This document shows positions 50,629 through 58,991 of a stretch of 64,000 bases of DNA, in pieces. The notes beneath the pieces were generated by a model, which saw only the letters and a program-made list of their open reading frames with translations, had not been told where the DNA came from and did not search any database. Source of the DNA: Streptomyces hygroscopicus subsp. hygroscopicus (lineage in GTDB: Bacteria; Actinomycetota; Actinomycetes; Streptomycetales; Streptomycetaceae); assembly GCF_030269125.1 (NCBI RefSeq), contig NZ_BSSM01000008.1, positions 186,001 through 250,000 on the forward strand, written 5' to 3'. A program made the position numbers and the translations under genes. The first letter of the stretch is position 1. The number at the start of each line of letters is the position of its first letter.

Positions 50629-50828
50629 GGCTCGGCGTTCGGCCACGTGCGACACCTGCGTCCGTGCGGGGTCGCACGCGGCATTCCGCGACCGCGCCGC
50701 CGGGGCGTCGTGCGGCATGTCCGGACCGCCGGCGAACCGCTCGGAAGCCCTCGTCCGCGGCCTGCTCGGGTGCCGGCCGCGTCCCACCCGCCGTCCTGAA
50801 ACGCCCCCTCGCTGGATAGCCTGTCCTC

Positions 50829-51887
50829 ATGTCCCCCCGACCCGTCGGATCACGCCCGACATTGTCATTGGTCGCCGAGACCGCTGGCACGAGCGTGCCC
50901 ACCGTGTCCAAGGTGCTGCGAGGCGGAACCGACGTCTCGGCCGAGACGCGCGCGAAGGTCATGGAAGCCGTGCGAACCGTCGGCTACACCCGCCGGGGCG
51001 GGGCCAAGATCGAAAGCGTCCGGGACGAGAGCGGCTTGTCCCACGTACTCACACTCGTGGTCACCCACTTCGAGGGGTCGTGGGCGAACCTGGTGATAGC
51101 CGGGGTGGGGCGCGAGGCGGCAGCGGCGGGACTGGACGTCGTACTGACGCTCGCCGAGCCGCACGGCGACTGGGTGTCGCGGGTCCTGAGGAGGCGCGGC
51201 GTCGGCACCATCGGGACGCTGGTCGATCCCACGTCGCGGCAGTTCAACGCGCTCTTCGCCGCAGGCGTGCCCGTGGTGCTGATCGACCCGATGAGCACGC
51301 CGCCACCAGGGGTGGCGAGCATCGGCGTGGCGAACTGGGACGGTGGCCGCATGGCCGGCGAGCATCTCCTGTCTCTCGGCCACGAGCGGATGGGGGTCGT
51401 CGCCGGCCATGCCCGTCACCTCTACAGCCGCGCACGCGTCGACGGTTTCCGTGCGGCAGCCGACACAGCACCCGCCGGCGGTGCCACGGTGTCCGTGGCC
51501 TATGGCGGGTGGAATCGCGCCAAGGCGGCGACCGCCACCCACACCCTGCTCGACAAGGACCCGGGGATCACGGGCATCTTCGCCTGCTCGGACCCCATGG
51601 CGCTCGGCATCTACGACGCGCTTGGCGCTCGCGGCCTGCGCGTTCCCGAGGACGTCAGCGTCATCGGCTTCGACGACCTGCCCGAGGCGTACTGCGTCAG
51701 CCCAGGGCTGACGACCGTCAGACAGCCCAGCACCGAACTGGGTGCGGCGGCGGTCAGGCTCCTGATCGATCTCTCCAGGAGCGAGGAGGGCGGCACCCGG
51801 CGCCCCGCCCGCATGGAGTTGGCCACCGAGCTGGTCGTCCGCGCCTCCACCGGGCCCGCCCCGGGGGGCGCAGAGCTACGCCGATGA
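50829..51887 (+). CDS. LacI family transcriptional regulator
   Basis: A 352-residue repressor. Helix-turn-helix TLSLVAETAGTSVPTVSKVLR at residues 11-31 (read in two parts) and the hinge VSAETRAKVMEAVRTVGY, then a periplasmic-binding-like effector domain (VANWDGGRMAGEHLLSLGH, VIGFDDLPEAYCVSPGLTTV in part). ATG start, 200 bp after GH43. By position it controls the upstream importer/glycosidase genes in response to a sugar. The candidate operator TTGCGCAA lies in front of that operon. Confidence 0.92.
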   Translation: MSPRPVGSRPTLSLVAETAGTSVPTVSKVLRGGTDVSAETRAKVMEAVRTVGYTRRGGAKIESVRDESGLSHVLTLVVTHFEGSWANLVIAGVGREAAAAGLDVVLTLAEPHGDWVSRVLRRRGVGTIGTLVDPTSRQFNALFAAGVPVVLIDPMSTPPPGVASIGVANWDGGRMAGEHLLSLGHERMGVVAGHARHLYSRARVDGFRAAADTAPAGGATVSVAYGGWNRAKAATATHTLLDKDPGITGIFACSDPMALGIYDALGARGLRVPEDVSVIGFDDLPEAYCVSPGLTTVRQPSTELGAAAVRLLIDLSRSEEGGTRRPARMELATELVVRASTGPAPGGAELRR

Positions 51888-51947
51888 CGCACGCGGGTCC
51901 GGGGCCGGTGCGCGTCGTCGGCGGTCGCTCAGCCCTTCGCGGCGGCC

Positions 51948-51992
51948 GACGAGGCGGACGAGGCGGACGAGGCGAGGCATACGAGGCATACG
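51948..51992. repeat. Short 9-bp tandem repeats
   Basis: GACGAGGCG three times (51948-51974), then AGGCATACG twice (51975-51992), in the 200-bp gap between lacI and purB. Short and simple; slippage-type repeats. Confidence 0.7.
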
Positions 51993-52087
51993 AGGGGCAG
52001 GCATAACAGGGCACGTGGGCTCTCGTAGCTTCCGACGAACACCCCGGTGGCGCTGAGCTGCACGAATCGCCAGTAGAATCCGGTTAC

Positions 52088-53530
52088 GTGACTTCAGCGC
52101 CCGCCAAGCCCCGCATCCCGAACGTCCTCGCCGGACGCTACGCCTCCACCGAGCTCGCCACGCTCTGGTCGCCCGAGCAGAAGGTGAAGCTGGAGCGGCA
52201 GCTCTGGCTCGCCGTGCTGCGGGCCCAGAAGGACCTCGGCATCGAGGTGCCGGACGAGGCGATCGCCGACTACGAGCGCGTCCTCGACACCGTGGACCTG
52301 GCCTCGATCGCCGAGCGCGAGAAGGTCACCCGGCACGACGTGAAGGCGCGGATCGAGGAGTTCAACGCCCTCGCCGGGCACGAGCACGTGCACAAGGGCA
52401 TGACCTCCCGTGACCTCACGGAGAACGTCGAGCAGCTCCAGATCCGGCTGTCCCTGGAGCTGATGCGCGACCGCACCGTGGCCGTCCTCGCCCGCCTGGG
52501 CAAGCTGGCCGGCGAGTACGCCGAGCTGGTCATGGCCGGCCGCTCCCACAACGTGGCCGCGCAGGCCACCACCCTGGGCAAGCGCTTCGCGACCGCCGCC
52601 GACGAGCTGCTCGTGGCCTACGGCCGCGTCGAGGAGCTGCTCGCCCGCTACCCGCTGCGCGGCATCAAGGGCCCGGTCGGCACCGCGCAGGACATGCTGG
52701 ACCTGCTGGGCGGCGACGCCGCCAAGCTCGCCGAGCTGGAGCAGCGGATCGCCTCCCACCTGGGCTTCTCCCAGGCGTTCACCTCCGTCGGCCAGGTCTA
52801 CCCGCGCTCGCTGGACTACGAGGCCGTCACCGCGCTGGTGCAGCTGGCGGCGGCGCCGTCCTCGCTGGCCAAGACGATCCGGCTGATGGCCGGCAACGAG
52901 CTGGTCACCGAGGGCTTCAAGCCCGGCCAGGTCGGCTCCTCGGCGATGCCGCACAAGATGAACACCCGCTCCTGCGAGCGCGTCAACGGCCTGATGGTGA
53001 TCCTGCGCGGCTACGCCTCGATGACCGGCGAGCTGGCGGGCGACCAGTGGAACGAGGGAGACGTGTCCTGCTCCGTGGTGCGCCGCGTCGCGCTCCCGGA
53101 CGCCTTCTTCGCGCTGGACGGCCTGCTGGAGACCTTCCTGACCGTGCTGGACGAGTTCGGCGCCTTCCCGGCCGTCATCGCCCGCGAACTGGACCGCTAC
53201 CTGCCGTTCCTCGCCACCACCAAGGTGCTGATGGGCGCCGTGCGCGCCGGGGTCGGCCGCGAGGTCGCGCACGAGGCGATCAAGGAGAACGCCGTCGCCA
53301 CCGCGCTCGCCATGCGCGAGCAGGGCGCCGAGCGCAACGACCTGCTGGACAAGCTCGCCGCCGACGAGCGCCTCCCGCTGGACCGCGAGCAGCTGGCCGC
53401 GCTGATGGCCGACAAGCTGTCCTTCACGGGCGCCGCCGCCGACCAGGTCGCCGTGGTGGTCGGCCGGATCGAGGAGATCGTCAAGCAGCGCCCGGAGGCC
53501 GCCGGCTACACCCCCGGGGCGATCCTCTGA
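52088..53530 (+). CDS. purB: Adenylosuccinate lyase
   Basis: A 480-residue fumarase/aspartase-superfamily enzyme making AMP and AICAR in purine synthesis. The signature loop is GSSAMPHKMNTRSCERVNG near 290 with the catalytic Ser; HEHVHKGMTSRDLTENVEQ near 99 and AGRSHNVAAQATTLGKRF near 155 hold the general acid/base His. GTG start close to AATCCGGTTAC. The stop region overlaps the start of mug. Confidence 0.95.
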   Translation: MTSAPAKPRIPNVLAGRYASTELATLWSPEQKVKLERQLWLAVLRAQKDLGIEVPDEAIADYERVLDTVDLASIAEREKVTRHDVKARIEEFNALAGHEHVHKGMTSRDLTENVEQLQIRLSLELMRDRTVAVLARLGKLAGEYAELVMAGRSHNVAAQATTLGKRFATAADELLVAYGRVEELLARYPLRGIKGPVGTAQDMLDLLGGDAAKLAELEQRIASHLGFSQAFTSVGQVYPRSLDYEAVTALVQLAAAPSSLAKTIRLMAGNELVTEGFKPGQVGSSAMPHKMNTRSCERVNGLMVILRGYASMTGELAGDQWNEGDVSCSVVRRVALPDAFFALDGLLETFLTVLDEFGAFPAVIARELDRYLPFLATTKVLMGAVRAGVGREVAHEAIKENAVATALAMREQGAERNDLLDKLAADERLPLDREQLAALMADKLSFTGAAADQVAVVVGRIEEIVKQRPEAAGYTPGAIL

Positions 53531-54075
53531 CCCCGCGTCCCACCAAGGCGGACCTGGAGGCCGCCCGCGACCGTCTCGTCCCGGACGTGGTCGCTGGCGG
53601 CCTCCGCGTGCTCTTCTGCGGCATCAACCCCGGTCTGATGACGGCCGCCACCGGCCATCACTTCGCCCGCCCCGGCAACCGGTTCTGGCCGGTGCTGCAC
53701 CTGTCCGGCTTCACCCCGAGGCTGCTGGAGCCGGCCGAGCAGGCGGACCTGCTGTCGTACGGCCTCGGCATCACCAACGTCGTGGCCCGCGCGACCGCGC
53801 GGGCGGACGAGCTGACCGCCGAGGAGTACGCCGAGGGCGGCCGGCTGCTGACCGCGAAGGTACGGGACCTCGCGCCGCGTTGGCTCGCGGTGGTCGGGGT
53901 GACCGCCTACCGCGCCGCCTTCGCCGACCGCAGCGCCCGAGTGGGGCCGCAGGAGCGGACCATCGGGGACACCCGGATCTGGGTCCTGCCCAACCCCAGT
54001 GGGCTGAACGCGCATTGGACGACGGCGACGATGGCTCAGGAGTTCGAGCGGCTGCGGCTGGCCGCGGAGAGATAG
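53527..54075 (+). CDS. mug: G/U mismatch-specific DNA glycosylase (MUG family)
   Basis: A DNA repair glycosylase of about 182 residues. Active-site Asn in LFCGINPGLMTAATGHHFA near 28, and the second motif VLPNPSGLNAHW near 155 that intercalates at the lesion. No ATG, GTG or TTG fits the expected N-terminus: the frame runs back into purB, and the sequence at the purB stop is CTGA, where homologues would have ATGA. I therefore infer a CTG start at 53527. GTG at 53587 is the alternative but would delete the first 20 residues. Confidence 0.85.
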   Translation: MTPRPTKADLEAARDRLVPDVVAGGLRVLFCGINPGLMTAATGHHFARPGNRFWPVLHLSGFTPRLLEPAEQADLLSYGLGITNVVARATARADELTAEEYAEGGRLLTAKVRDLAPRWLAVVGVTAYRAAFADRSARVGPQERTIGDTRIWVLPNPSGLNAHWTTATMAQEFERLRLAAER

Positions 54076-54076
54076 C

Positions 54077-54793
54077 TCACGCGTCCCTGCGGGTGACCGT
54101 CCAGGCGCCCGCGAGGAGGGCCGCCGCCGTCCACAGGGCGCAGACCGCGAGGCCGCTCCAGGGGCCGAGCGGGCCGTCCCAGGTGCTGTGCAGGACGACC
54201 TGGCCCGCGCGGTCGGGCAGGAAGTCGGCGATGCCCGAGGACATGTCGCCGATCACGAAGGACACGATCAGCAGGAACGGGACCAGGATCGACAGGGTCG
54301 CGACGCCGCTGCGGAGCACGGCGGTGAGGCCCGCCGAGAACAGCGCCATCAGCGTGAGCTGAAGGCCGCAGCCGACGGCGCCGCGCAGCCCCTGGGCCCA
54401 GCTCGGTCCCTCGGCGCCGAGGACGGCCTTGCCGGCCAGGAGGGTCACCGCTCCCGTGAGCAGTCCGACGGCGAGCGCGGGCAGGGCGATGGCGGTGGCC
54501 TTGGCGGCGAACCAGCGCGGCCGGTCCGGGGTGGCCGCCAGGGTCAGCCGCAGCGCGCCGCCCCGGAACTCCGCCGCCACGGCCGTCGCGCCGAAGGCGA
54601 TGGCGGCGATCTGTCCGAAGCTGACTCCGAAGAACGCCGAGAACAGCGGGTCGGGGTCGTTCCGGTCGGGGGACGCGGAGGCGAGCGCGGAGAAGGCGGC
54701 CGTGACGAGGACGACCGCGGCCAGGGAGCCGACGAGCGAGCGCAGGGTGCGGATCTTGATCAGCTCGGCGTGCAGGACCGGGATGAACGGCAT
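54077..54793 (-). CDS. ABC transporter permease, ABC-2 type
   Basis: A 238-residue membrane protein with six hydrophobic helices (LRSLVGSLAAVVLVTAAFSAL, in part, near 18; LSILVPFLLIVSFVIGDMSS near 175; LAVCALWTAAALLAGAWTV near 215). It is an export-type permease paired with the ATPase 2 bp upstream. ATG start. The operon is divergent from a histidine kinase/response regulator pair, suggesting antibiotic or bacitracin-type resistance sensing. Convergent with mug, stops 1 bp apart. Confidence 0.88.
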   Translation of the reverse strand: MPFIPVLHAELIKIRTLRSLVGSLAAVVLVTAAFSALASASPDRNDPDPLFSAFFGVSFGQIAAIAFGATAVAAEFRGGALRLTLAATPDRPRWFAAKATAIALPALAVGLLTGAVTLLAGKAVLGAEGPSWAQGLRGAVGCGLQLTLMALFSAGLTAVLRSGVATLSILVPFLLIVSFVIGDMSSGIADFLPDRAGQVVLHSTWDGPLGPWSGLAVCALWTAAALLAGAWTVTRRDA

Positions 54794-54795
54794 GG

Positions 54796-55716
54796 TCAGA
54801 CCTCCTGGGGCTGGGCGGTGAACTCCGCCTCGGCGGCGGTCAGATCGAGGTAGGCCTGCTCCAGGGTGCCTTCCCTGGCGGCCAGTTCGAGCACGGGGAC
54901 GCCCGCCTCGGACAGCAGGCGCCCGAGGTCCTCGGCGCGGGTGTGCCGTACCGTCCAGGCGCCGTCCTCGTGCCGGGTGGCGTCGTGGCCGTGCCGGGCG
55001 AGCAGGTCACCGAGCGCGCCGGCGTCGGAGCTGCGGACCCTGACCTCGGGCTGGACGCGGGCGTCGATGAACTCCTGGACGGGGGTGTCGGCGAGGAGGC
55101 GGCCGCGGCCGAGGATCACCAGATGGTCGGCGAGGGCGGCGGTCTCGTTCATCAGATGGCTGGAGACGAGGACGGTGCGGCCGTCGGCGGCGAGGCCGCG
55201 CAGCAGGCTGCGGATCCAGACGATGCCCTCGGGGTCGAGGCCGTTGGCGGGCTCGTCCAGGAGGATCACCTCGGGATCGCCCAGCAGGGCCACCGCGATG
55301 CCGAGCCGCTGGCGCATGCCGAGCGAGTAGGTGCCCACCCGGCGCCGGGCCACCTCGGCCAGTCCCGTCTGTTCGAGGACCGCGTCGACCCGGGTGGGAG
55401 GGATGCGGTTGCTCGCCGCGAGGGCCCGCAGATGGTCGCGGGCGGTGCGGGAGCCGTGCGCGGCCCCGGCGTCCAGCAGGGCGCCCACCCGGCGCAGCGG
55501 CTCGGGGAGTTCGGCGTACGCCCGGCCGCCGACGGTGGCGGTGCCCGAGGTGGGGCGGTCGAGGCCGAGGACGAGGCGCATGGTGGTGGACTTGCCCGCG
55601 CCGTTGGGTCCGAGGAACCCGGTGACGCGGCCGGGGCGGACGGTGAAGGTCAGGTGGTCCACGGCCCGCCGGGCGCCGTACTCCTTGGTGAGGTCGCGTA
55701 CGTCGATGCTGGTCAT
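54796..55716 (-). CDS. ABC transporter ATP-binding protein, drug/peptide exporter type
   Basis: A 306-residue ATPase: Walker A GFLGPNGAGKSTTMRLVLGL near 35, Q-loop replaced by the short DAGAAHGSRTARDHLR segment near 90, signature TYSLGMRQRLGIAVALL near 130, Walker B EVILLDEPANGLDPEGI near 150, and H-loop LVSSHLMNETAALADH near 182. The C-terminal DUF4162-like region (VRSSDAGALGDLLARHGHDA) is typical of BcrA/CcmA-like exporters. ATG at 55716; longer forms would run into the divergent promoter. Confidence 0.92.
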   Translation of the reverse strand: MTSIDVRDLTKEYGARRAVDHLTFTVRPGRVTGFLGPNGAGKSTTMRLVLGLDRPTSGTATVGGRAYAELPEPLRRVGALLDAGAAHGSRTARDHLRALAASNRIPPTRVDAVLEQTGLAEVARRRVGTYSLGMRQRLGIAVALLGDPEVILLDEPANGLDPEGIVWIRSLLRGLAADGRTVLVSSHLMNETAALADHLVILGRGRLLADTPVQEFIDARVQPEVRVRSSDAGALGDLLARHGHDATRHEDGAWTVRHTRAEDLGRLLSEAGVPVLELAAREGTLEQAYLDLTAAEAEFTAQPQEV

Positions 55717-55770
55717 GGCTTCAGCCTGGTGGGGTGCGGGAGTTGGCGCCTCCCCCGCCGGTGGAGAGCC

Positions 55771-55790
55771 CCTCCCCCGTGCGGGGGAGG
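55771..55790. promoter_or_regulatory. Inverted repeat between ABC exporter and histidine kinase genes
   Basis: CCTCCCCC-GTGC-GGGGGAGG, perfect 8-bp arms, with a further direct copy of CCTCCCCCG at 55749-55757. Lies in the 107-bp divergent promoter region; candidate response-regulator site. Confidence 0.5.
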
Positions 55791-55823
55791 CCGGTTGTCG
55801 GTGGCGGGTGCGACGATGTCCGC

Positions 55824-56978
55824 ATGGTCCGCCTCCTGCGCCCGTTGCTGCGCGGGACGACGTACACACGGCTGCTGCATCTGTGGGTGCCCATGCTGGT
55901 GGAGAGCCTGTGGCTCTTCATCGATCCGGCGCGCCCCTGGGTGCCCGCCCTGGTACTCGTCCCGCTCGGACTGCTGCCGGCCGTGCGGCTGGGCGAGGGG
56001 GTGCAGGCGCGGCTGCTGCTGACGCCGGGAGCGCGGGAGTCCGGCATATCCGAGGCACCCGCGGCGACCTGGCGGGACCGGCTGCGTACGGTGGTGTGGC
56101 TGGAGCTGCGCTGGGTGCTCGGCTGGGTGACCTGTCTCGTCTCGGTGCGGCTGCTCGTCACCTGCGTGGAGCTGGCGCGGTGCGCGTGGGGGCGCGTGCC
56201 GTCCGGGACGCCGCCGCTCGACCGGCTGCCGCCGTCCCCCGGCTGGGCCCTGCTGGCACCCGTTCCGCTGCTCGTCCTGTACGGCGCGGTCGTCGGCCTG
56301 GGCGCGCTGGTCACGGTGTGCGCGCGCCGGCTGCTCGGACCGTCGGCGGCCGAGCGGCTGGCCGCCCTGGAGGAGCGCACCGAGCAGCTGCTCGAACGCA
56401 CGCGGATCGCCCGGGAGTTGCACGACTCGATCGGGCACGCCCTGACGGTCGCGGTGGTGCAGGCGGGAGCGGCGCGCGCGGCGGGCGATCCGGGGTTCAC
56501 CGACCGGGCGCTCGGCGCGATCGAGGAGACCGGCCGGGCCGCGCTCGCCGATCTGGAGCGGGTTCTGGGCGTACTGCGCGAGACCGGGCGGCCGGCCAGT
56601 GCCCGGCCCACGCTGGCGGACGCGGGCCGGCTGCTGGAGTCGGCGCGGGCGTCGGGGGCGACGGTGGACGCGGAGGTGACGGGCCCGGTCGCGGCGGTAC
56701 CGGGGCCGGTGTCCCGGGAGGGCTACCGCATCCTCCAGGAGGCGCTGACCAACGTGCTGCGGCACGCGGGCGCCATGCCCGTGCGGGTCCGCGTCGCGGT
56801 CACGGACGACCGGCTGCTGCTCCGGGTGCGCAACGCGATGCCGGAGCCGGTGCCCGGCACCGGTCGGGGCAGCGGGCTGCGGGGCATACGGGAGCGGGCG
56901 GCGCTGCTCGGCGGCAGCGCGCGCACCGGTCCGGAGGACGGCGAGTGGACGGTGCGGGTGGAGCTGCCGCTGGGGTGA
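55824..56978 (+). CDS. Sensor histidine kinase, NarL/LiaS-like (HisKA_3)
   Basis: A 384-residue membrane kinase. About four N-terminal hydrophobic helices (LWVPMLVESLWLF, WVPALVLVPLGLLPAV, LGWVTCLVSVRLLVT, LLAPVPLLVLYGAVVGLGAL) have short loops, suggesting intramembrane sensing. The phospho-acceptor His is in RIARELHDSIGHALTVAVVQ near 210, followed by the HATPase N-box LQEALTNVLRHAG near 310 and G-box GRGSGLRGIRERAALL near 350. ATG 55824 chosen; an upstream GTG at 55734 would cross the inverted repeat. Paired with the LuxR-type regulator 87 bp downstream. Confidence 0.9.
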   Translation: MVRLLRPLLRGTTYTRLLHLWVPMLVESLWLFIDPARPWVPALVLVPLGLLPAVRLGEGVQARLLLTPGARESGISEAPAATWRDRLRTVVWLELRWVLGWVTCLVSVRLLVTCVELARCAWGRVPSGTPPLDRLPPSPGWALLAPVPLLVLYGAVVGLGALVTVCARRLLGPSAAERLAALEERTEQLLERTRIARELHDSIGHALTVAVVQAGAARAAGDPGFTDRALGAIEETGRAALADLERVLGVLRETGRPASARPTLADAGRLLESARASGATVDAEVTGPVAAVPGPVSREGYRILQEALTNVLRHAGAMPVRVRVAVTDDRLLLRVRNAMPEPVPGTGRGSGLRGIRERAALLGGSARTGPEDGEWTVRVELPLG

Positions 56979-57065
56979 GCCGGCCGGCTCCGGCGGGGAT
57001 GGCGGGGCCGCCGAGGGGGAGCGGGCCGGTGCCCGGCGGCTGTTGGGTTGATCTAGGCTGGCCGG

Positions 57066-57725
57066 ATGCCGGTCACCGTACTCCTCGTCGACGACGAACC
57101 GCTGGTCCGCACGGGGCTGCGGGCCGTGCTGGAGGCGCAGCCCGACATCGAGGTGGTGGGCGAGGCGGCGGACGGGGCCGCGGTGATCCCGCTGGTGCGG
57201 CAACTGCGCCCCGACGTCGTGGCGATGGACGTCCGGATGCCGCTCCTGGACGGCATCGAGGCCACGCGCGCGGTGCTGCGTACGGTCGCCGACCCGCCGA
57301 AGATCCTCGTGGTGACCACCTTCGAGGACGACGAGTACGTGTACGAGGCGCTGCGCGCCGGCGCCGACGGGTTCCTGCTGAAGCGCGCCCGGCCCGCCGA
57401 GATCGTGCACGCGGTACGGCTGGTCGCCGAGGGCGGGTCGCTGCTGTTCCCCGCCTCGGTACGACGGCTCGCCGAGCGGTACGGCGACGGCGTCGACCGG
57501 CCCGCGCGTGCCGTCCTCCGGCGGGCGCGGCTGACCGAGCGGGAGGCGGAGGTGCTGCGGCTGATGACCCGGGGGCTGTCCAACGCGGAGATCGCCGACC
57601 GGCTGGTGGTGGGCACGGAGACGGTCAAGACGCATGTGAGCGCCGTCCTGGCCAAACTCGGGGCGCGCGACCGGACGCAGGCGGTGATCGCCGCTTACGA
57701 GTCGGGGTTCGTGGAGCCGCGCTGA
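57066..57725 (+). CDS. LuxR/NarL-type response regulator
   Basis: A 219-residue two-component regulator. Receiver: acidic pocket LLVDDEPLVRTGLRAVL near 6, phospho-acceptor Asp in DVVAMDVRMPLLDG near 54, conserved Thr in VVTTFEDDEYV near 81 and Lys in LLKRARPAEIV near 103. C-terminal helix-turn-helix LTEREAEVLRLMTRGLSNAE near 156 and VGTETVKTHVSAVLAKLGAR near 180. It probably drives the divergent ABC exporter. ATG start. Confidence 0.94.
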   Translation: MPVTVLLVDDEPLVRTGLRAVLEAQPDIEVVGEAADGAAVIPLVRQLRPDVVAMDVRMPLLDGIEATRAVLRTVADPPKILVVTTFEDDEYVYEALRAGADGFLLKRARPAEIVHAVRLVAEGGSLLFPASVRRLAERYGDGVDRPARAVLRRARLTEREAEVLRLMTRGLSNAEIADRLVVGTETVKTHVSAVLAKLGARDRTQAVIAAYESGFVEPR

Positions 57726-57821
57726 GCCCCGTGCTCCGTCCGGGTCGGGCCCGGCGCTCGCCGGGGCGGAGCGGGCCGAGTACGATCCGGCCAACACGCC
57801 CGCGAGCTGGGAGGACGGACG

Positions 57822-58979
57822 GTGGGGCAGCTGACCGGCGGCGATCCCTCGCTGCTGCGAAGGATCAACTCCGCGGTGGTGCTGCACGCCCTGCGGGCCA
57901 CGGACTGCGCGACGCTCACCGAGATCGCCCGGGTCACCGGCTTGTCCCGGCCGACGGTCGAGGGCGTGGTCGAGGGGCTGATCGGGGCGGGGCTCGTGGT
58001 GGAGCGGGCCGCCGACGAGGGGATCGCGCGCCGGCAGGGGCGCCCGGCCCGCCGGTTCCGGTTCCGGGCCGAGGCGGGCCATCTGCTGGGCCTGGAGGTC
58101 GGCGCGCACCGGGTCGCGGCACTGCTGTCCGACCTGGACGGGCGGGTGCTGGGCCGGCAGGCCAGGGAGGTCGCCGAGACGGCGTCCGCGGACGAGCGCC
58201 TGGACCGGCTGCGGGGCGCGGTCGCCGAGCTGCTGCGGCGCTGCGGGGTCCCGCGTGACTCGCTGCGCGCGGTGGGTGTGGGCACCCCGGGCATCGTGGC
58301 GGCCGACGGCACGGTGCGGTTGAGCACGGCACTGCCCCAGTGGACGGGGCTCGACCTCGGTGAACGGCTGAGCCGTTCCTTCGAGTGCCCGGTGCTGGTG
58401 GAGAACGACGCCAACGCGGCGGCGGTCGCCGAGCACTGGAAGGGCGCGGCGCAGGAGACCGACGACGTGGTGTTCGTACTGGCCGGGCTGAGTCCGGGAG
58501 CCGGCGCGCTGATCGGCGGGCGGCTGCACCGGGGCTTCGGCGGGGCGGCCGGGGAGATCGGGGCGCTGCACCTGCTGGGCCGGGAGGCCACCCCGGAGAC
58601 GCTGCTGTCCACCACCGACGAGCCGTTGCATCCGCTGGACGAGCAGGCGGTGGCCCAGGTGTTCGCGCTGGCGCGGGAGGGCGATCTGCGGGCGCGGGCG
58701 GCCGTGGAGCGGTTCATCCAGCGGCTGGTGCACGACGTGGCCGCGCTGGTGCTGGCGCTCGATCCGGAGCTGGTCGTGATCGGCGGCTGGGCGGCCGGAC
58801 TGGACGGCGTCCTGGAACCGCTGCGCCGCGAACTCGCCCGCTACTGCCTGCGGCCGCCCCGGGTGGCGTTGTCCGCGCTGGGCGGGGCGGCCGTGGCCAC
58901 GGGGGCGCTGCGACTGGCCCTGGACCACGTGGAGGAGCAGTTGTTCGCGGTGGAGGGCACGGTGACGGCGCGCCGCTGA
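57822..58979 (+). CDS. ROK family protein with N-terminal winged helix, zinc site missing
   Basis: A 385-residue NagC/XylR-type ROK regulator. Winged helix near 20-65 (LTEIARVTGLSRPTVEGVVE), then the kinase-like fold (LRAVGVGTPGIVAADGTVRL, VENDANAAAVAEHW with the catalytic-type Asp). The ROK zinc motif is absent: GGAAGEIGALHLLG has Ala for the zinc His and no C-x-C-G-x2-G-C cluster follows. Sugar binding or phosphorylation is therefore doubtful; a repressor role is likely. GTG start after GGGAGGACGG. Confidence 0.85.
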   Translation: MGQLTGGDPSLLRRINSAVVLHALRATDCATLTEIARVTGLSRPTVEGVVEGLIGAGLVVERAADEGIARRQGRPARRFRFRAEAGHLLGLEVGAHRVAALLSDLDGRVLGRQAREVAETASADERLDRLRGAVAELLRRCGVPRDSLRAVGVGTPGIVAADGTVRLSTALPQWTGLDLGERLSRSFECPVLVENDANAAAVAEHWKGAAQETDDVVFVLAGLSPGAGALIGGRLHRGFGGAAGEIGALHLLGREATPETLLSTTDEPLHPLDEQAVAQVFALAREGDLRARAAVERFIQRLVHDVAALVLALDPELVVIGGWAAGLDGVLEPLRRELARYCLRPPRVALSALGGAAVATGALRLALDHVEEQLFAVEGTVTARR

Positions 58980-58991
58980 CGGTATCGCGGG

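Noticed and set aside
51948..51992. CRISPR-like or regulatory iteron array
   Set aside because: Only 9-bp units, adjacent with no spacers and two different units; simple slippage repeat.
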